Of a stretch of DNA of 64,000 bases, positions 61,801-64,000 are shown one piece after another. A model generated the notes under the pieces. The model worked only from the letters and a program-made list of their open reading frames with translations, had not been told where the DNA came from and made no database searches. Made by a program: the position numbers and the translations under genes. Position 1 is the stretch's first letter. Every line of letters begins with the position of its first letter. The stretch covers positions 1,240,001 to 1,304,000 of the forward strand of contig NC_019779.1 in assembly GCF_000317635.1 (NCBI RefSeq), written 5' to 3'. The stretch is from Halothece sp. PCC 7418 (GTDB lineage: Bacteria > Cyanobacteriota > Cyanobacteriia > Cyanobacteriales > Rubidibacteraceae).

Positions 61801-62790
61801 ATTGACTCTTCCCTAGGGAAAGGAACGACATTTACCATTGGTTTACCCCTGACCTTAAGTATTACGACCGCCCTCTGTTGTAAATTGAATCAATCCGATC
61901 TGGCTTTCCCAATGGATGGGGTGGAAGACAAGTTTGAAACCACTAAAGACAATATCAAGATCAACCAAAACGGGGAACGCTTCATTCGCTGGCAAAAGAG
62001 TTCTACCTTACTCCCCTTTAAGCCCTTATCAGAACTCCTCTCCTATAATCGTACCCTCACTCGTAGTAATCTCTTTGCTGCTCAAGCAGAAAGTGATGAA
62101 ATGTCGATTGTCGTTCTACGCAGTACCGGCAATTTAGTCGCTGTGCAAGTGGATCAAGTGCTGGGACAACAAGAAATTGTAATTAAACAACTCGCTGGTC
62201 CGATTCCCAAACCGTTAGGAATTGCTGGGGTTACGGTGACCTCGGATGGCAGTGTGATGGCGATTGCGGATGTTTTAGAATTAATTGACCTCTTCTACGG
62301 ACGAGTCCGAAAAGATGTTATGAACTCCATGTTGGCGCAGCAAGAACAAGCAGCAGAACAACAAGCGGGTGACGCTGAACCAATGGTGTTGATTGTGGAT
62401 GACTCGATTACAGTACGAGAACTCCTCTCGATGACTTTCTCCAAAGCGGGATATCGGGTTGAACAAGCCCGTGACGGTAAAGATGCTTGGGAAAAACTGC
62501 GAGCAGGTTTAGCTTGCGACATGATGTTCTGTGATATTGAAATGCCCCGAATGGACGGGTTAGAATTATTGTCTCGGGTAAAAGAAGAAGAGCGATTTGC
62601 CGATTTACCTGTGGGAATGCTAACCTCGCGGGGCGCGGAACGTCATCGTCAAATGGCAACTCGTCTCGGTGCAAAAGGATACTTTACCAAACCCTATCTG
62701 GAAGAGGTGTTGTTAGATGCAGCGAAACGGATGTTAGAAGGAGAAAATTTAATGGATCGTAAAGCAACCAGTGCTGCATCTCAGTCATGA
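58879..62790 (+). CDS. CheA-type hybrid histidine kinase with receiver domain and degenerate Hpt
   Basis: A 1303-residue signalling protein of the PilL/CheA class, typical of cyanobacterial phototaxis or type IV pilus systems. The N-terminal Hpt-like helix reads LHSAAESLNTGALI where a phosphoacceptor His is expected, so this domain looks inactive. Residues ~275-630 are very acidic low complexity. Then: dimerisation domain (~645-760), HATPase (LVNNAITHGIES, DDGAGLDP, GRGVGMDVV about 953), CheW-like domain (~1000-1140) and a receiver domain (VLIVDDSITVRELL, phospho-Asp in FCDIEMPRMDG about 1217). It starts at GTG 58879 or ATG 58885. It overlaps the next gene by 4 bp. Confidence 0.88.
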   Translation: MTMQPTQSQTPDRNQYLQNAKTNLETIERGLLNLSGVVRQPETLQRLHSAAESLNTGALIHEMETIQQIAQFFEDCFGVMRTASVVSDKHLENLLWQVFDTFQGLVEMHAMSEEPTEYTEGVEREVFKGLQPKLTEAKNYLQSRILHEEATVSELTPESDFFQQQVDAELKAMERIIEQENPSHYRTELKEHCQVLEQIGAQAQLPTWVKLLKTAQSAIAATENSVKTATECAIAEIREAQRLINKGQAYTIKPSQRLKAMSLQLSSPWDTQNYEDDDETYFDDFNEEDFSGAQASPMSSEGEELDEKATIADLDGIPETSDSEEYDFLQSLDLETDLWEEDSIDLDLPATIDHSDEHLELWDEQQTITEESTEWWNEQETALEDDGAEENLEQWLTEQSQPTDDDETFFEELFAEDQGNEDELWEEEIELEQETPAEDSEALNTDALWGSLNLEGLEADQETLIEEDNNPDQEWDELFEALEAEKQDAQSEKEAEEQEALSQLDALDDDDSEDHFSWSEQTFEPLEDLESIFANEGEKTFIQDQAEDSAFSEEEEDTFDQTYIQASPLEELRSAWDYYLGIEQLDSVIEAPAIAQSEEDFDLTALETSIEQAPALPQPEETQKETTPAQAAAPASRGGVSLFEQTIKVPVRLMDNLNNLIGELVVNRNSLEKDQERLRQFLDNLLEQVQNLNDLGVRMQDLYERSLLENSLLMSKSYSTNKMATAGNNHGDGSSSNSNSYDEEYNPLEMDRFSGFHLLSQEMIELIVRVRESTSDIEFLVDEVEQEARLFRQVTTQLQEGFTEARMVPFSQVADRLPRAVRDISLKLNKKAKLEVEGKDTLVDKMILEQLYDPMTHLVNNAITHGIESPEERQHFGKPETGTIKVEAHHQGNQSIISISDDGAGLDPVRIRRKAVEKGLISKAEASALPDIDIFDFIFHPGFSTKDKADDFAGRGVGMDVVRSSLSKLRGSINIDSSLGKGTTFTIGLPLTLSITTALCCKLNQSDLAFPMDGVEDKFETTKDNIKINQNGERFIRWQKSSTLLPFKPLSELLSYNRTLTRSNLFAAQAESDEMSIVVLRSTGNLVAVQVDQVLGQQEIVIKQLAGPIPKPLGIAGVTVTSDGSVMAIADVLELIDLFYGRVRKDVMNSMLAQQEQAAEQQAGDAEPMVLIVDDSITVRELLSMTFSKAGYRVEQARDGKDAWEKLRAGLACDMMFCDIEMPRMDGLELLSRVKEEERFADLPVGMLTSRGAERHRQMATRLGAKGYFTKPYLEEVLLDAAKRMLEGENLMDRKATSAASQS

Positions 62791-64000
62791 TCAATCAACC
62801 ACAGATGACTCAAAAAAATTACTTTGGCTACAAACAACGTTTATCAAGTTGCAACCGCGCCATGAGGCGAGGGGTTAGGGTTTCATTAATCGCCTTACTC
62901 GGCGCATTTAGCCTCTTTACACCGACCTCAGTTCGCAGCGAACCCTTTCCCATTGAAGTGGGAATTGTTCAACGGTTTGGGGAGGAATTAAGTGACGAGA
63001 TGACTTTGACCAGTCCCAATGAAACCCCCTTAACGGTCACTGTCAAAAATGACGGTACGACGGAAACCTTAAAAACCGATCGCGTCACTTTGGAAATTAA
63101 AGCAGCCCCCTTAGCTAAGCCAAAAGTAAGAGAACGGGTGATTTTAAGTGATCATGCCACATTTGAGAGTGCGGAAACCAGTGCCCAAATATGGGCAAAA
63201 CGGGGGATTATTACAGAAGTCACACAGCCAGGTCGTTGGCAAGTGTGGGCAAAATCAGAAGTTTATCACTCTCCTCTATTGCGACGCTTTTTATTAGAAA
63301 GTCTGCAACGAGAAGGGTATAACCGCCCCTATCTGGAAACTGAGGTTTTAGAAGAAGTGGTAGAAGTGTCTTTTCTCTTAGACGGAAAACGCTATACTCC
63401 CGAAACCCTAGAGATTCACCATGAAAGCGAACAACTCTATGTCAAGGCGAGTGATGTCCCCCGTCGGCTTTATCCAGGACATTTACACCTACAACCGAAT
63501 TCTTATGGCAATTATACGCTGGTGAATATTGTCCCCATTGAGTCTTATTTGCGGGGCGTTGTCCCCCATGAAATTGGACCCAATGCCCCCTTAGAAGCAG
63601 TAAAAGCCCAAGCGATTATTGCCCGAACCTATGCCTTGCGAAATCTCCATCGCTTTCAGGCTGATGATTATGAAATTTGTGCCAATACTCATTGTCAGGT
63701 CTATTGGGGATTGAGTGATACCAATGCCCGCAGCGATCGCGCGATCCAAGAAACCAGCCAACAGATCCTTAGCTATCAAGGAAACCTCGTTGATGCCCTC
63801 TATTCTTCCACAACGGGGGGAGTAACTGCCTTTTTTAGTGATATTTGGGATGGTCAACAACGCCCTTATTTACGCTCCGTGGTTGATTCTCCGCAACCCG
63901 TGTGGGATTTAGACAAACGTCCCCTCAGTGAGGAAGAGAATTTTCGGGCTTTTATCAAGCAGCAGCAAGGGTTTAATGAAACGGGAAGCCGAGCCTTTCG
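62787..64000 (+). CDS. SpoIID/LytB domain protein (3' partial)
   Basis: The frame from ATG 62787 runs past the right window edge (404 codons visible). It has an N-terminal signal or anchor (RVSLIALLGAFSLFTPTSV). A SpoIID core follows: LYPGHLHLQPNSYGNYTLVN, IVPIESYLRGVVPHEIGP, EAVKAQAIIARTYALRN and ALYSSTTGGVTAFFSD. SpoIID proteins are lytic enzymes acting on peptidoglycan stripped of stem peptides; cyanobacterial ones act in the periplasm. It overlaps the kinase stop by ATGA. A second in-frame ATG at 62805 is possible. Confidence 0.88.
   Translation, partial: MINQPQMTQKNYFGYKQRLSSCNRAMRRGVRVSLIALLGAFSLFTPTSVRSEPFPIEVGIVQRFGEELSDEMTLTSPNETPLTVTVKNDGTTETLKTDRVTLEIKAAPLAKPKVRERVILSDHATFESAETSAQIWAKRGIITEVTQPGRWQVWAKSEVYHSPLLRRFLLESLQREGYNRPYLETEVLEEVVEVSFLLDGKRYTPETLEIHHESEQLYVKASDVPRRLYPGHLHLQPNSYGNYTLVNIVPIESYLRGVVPHEIGPNAPLEAVKAQAIIARTYALRNLHRFQADDYEICANTHCQVYWGLSDTNARSDRAIQETSQQILSYQGNLVDALYSSTTGGVTAFFSDIWDGQQRPYLRSVVDSPQPVWDLDKRPLSEEENFRAFIKQQQGFNETGSRAF

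Overview
The window reads as the chromosome of a cyanobacterium. It carries photosystem I genes psaF and psaJ, several cyanobacteria-specific families (DUF2358, DUF1825, a single-RRM Rbp protein, a FutB-type iron permease), and a very high density of the HIP1 octamer GCGATCGC, usually extended to GCGATCGCGC. Gene content and style suggest a unicellular, possibly halotolerant type of the Halothece/Dactylococcopsis kind, but I cannot confirm the genus from sequence alone.

Region 1 (1-26.9 kb) is mostly core genome: a cyclic-nucleotide-binding/ZIP-like membrane protein (partial), iron permease, cysC, a Tat-exported two-domain multicopper oxidase, a secreted Glu/Gly/Ser repeat protein, ruvC, an S2P protease, psaF-psaJ divergent from tsaD, topA, msrP, rimP-nusA behind a structured leader, clpS, mutL, arsC-arsH, an RNA-binding protein, a CDF transporter and a zinc-type P1B ATPase. 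The ATPase has a broken ZiaR/SmtB-type repressor gene upstream, although a repressor-type operator still sits in front of it. A ~135-bp MITE-like repeat with TGAGGTAC ends occurs twice, and once it supplies the only usable start codon of mutL.

Region 2 (26.9-52.6 kb) is an accessory defence island between a tRNA-Gly(CCC) gene and asnS. Its left part has a decayed large serine recombinase, an EVE-domain gene with a replaced N terminus, and small toxin/antitoxin-like genes. From 29459 to 52530 the DNA is bracketed by ends that look like those of Tn7-like, type V-K CRISPR-associated transposons: TGTACA termini plus repeated TTTGTCAT/TGACAAATTA sites. Inside lies only an N-terminal piece of a TnsB transposase, next to a decayed IS200/IS605-type tnpB. 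No TnsC, TniQ, Cas12k or CRISPR array is visible, so the element looks disabled or dependent on help in trans. Its cargo is a type I restriction-modification system (hsdR with an N-terminal MerR domain, hsdM, hsdS) with toxin/antitoxin fragments, an ISAs1 element, a Uma2 nuclease gene, an XRE regulator, a DUF262/HNH (GmrSD-like) protein, and a cluster of two giant STAND NTPases and a small divergent helical protein.

The most interesting candidate system is that last cluster (42.3-52.2 kb): a TIR-STAND protein, a NACHT-like STAND protein and a small Bell-like putative membrane effector all carry a related short Gly/Asp/Asn/Gln motif (GGDLKMGDVNQ, GGDINFDSLNQ, SGNLTTGDIIQ). This fits a signalosome in which NLR-like sensors recruit effectors through amyloid-type or beta-solenoid motif pairing.

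Region 3 (52.6-64 kb) returns to core genes: asnS, a DUF1825 gene, a class A penicillin-binding protein, an M14-type deacylase overlapping era, a CheA-type hybrid kinase with a degenerate Hpt domain, and the start of a SpoIID/LytB-type gene overlapping the kinase stop codon.
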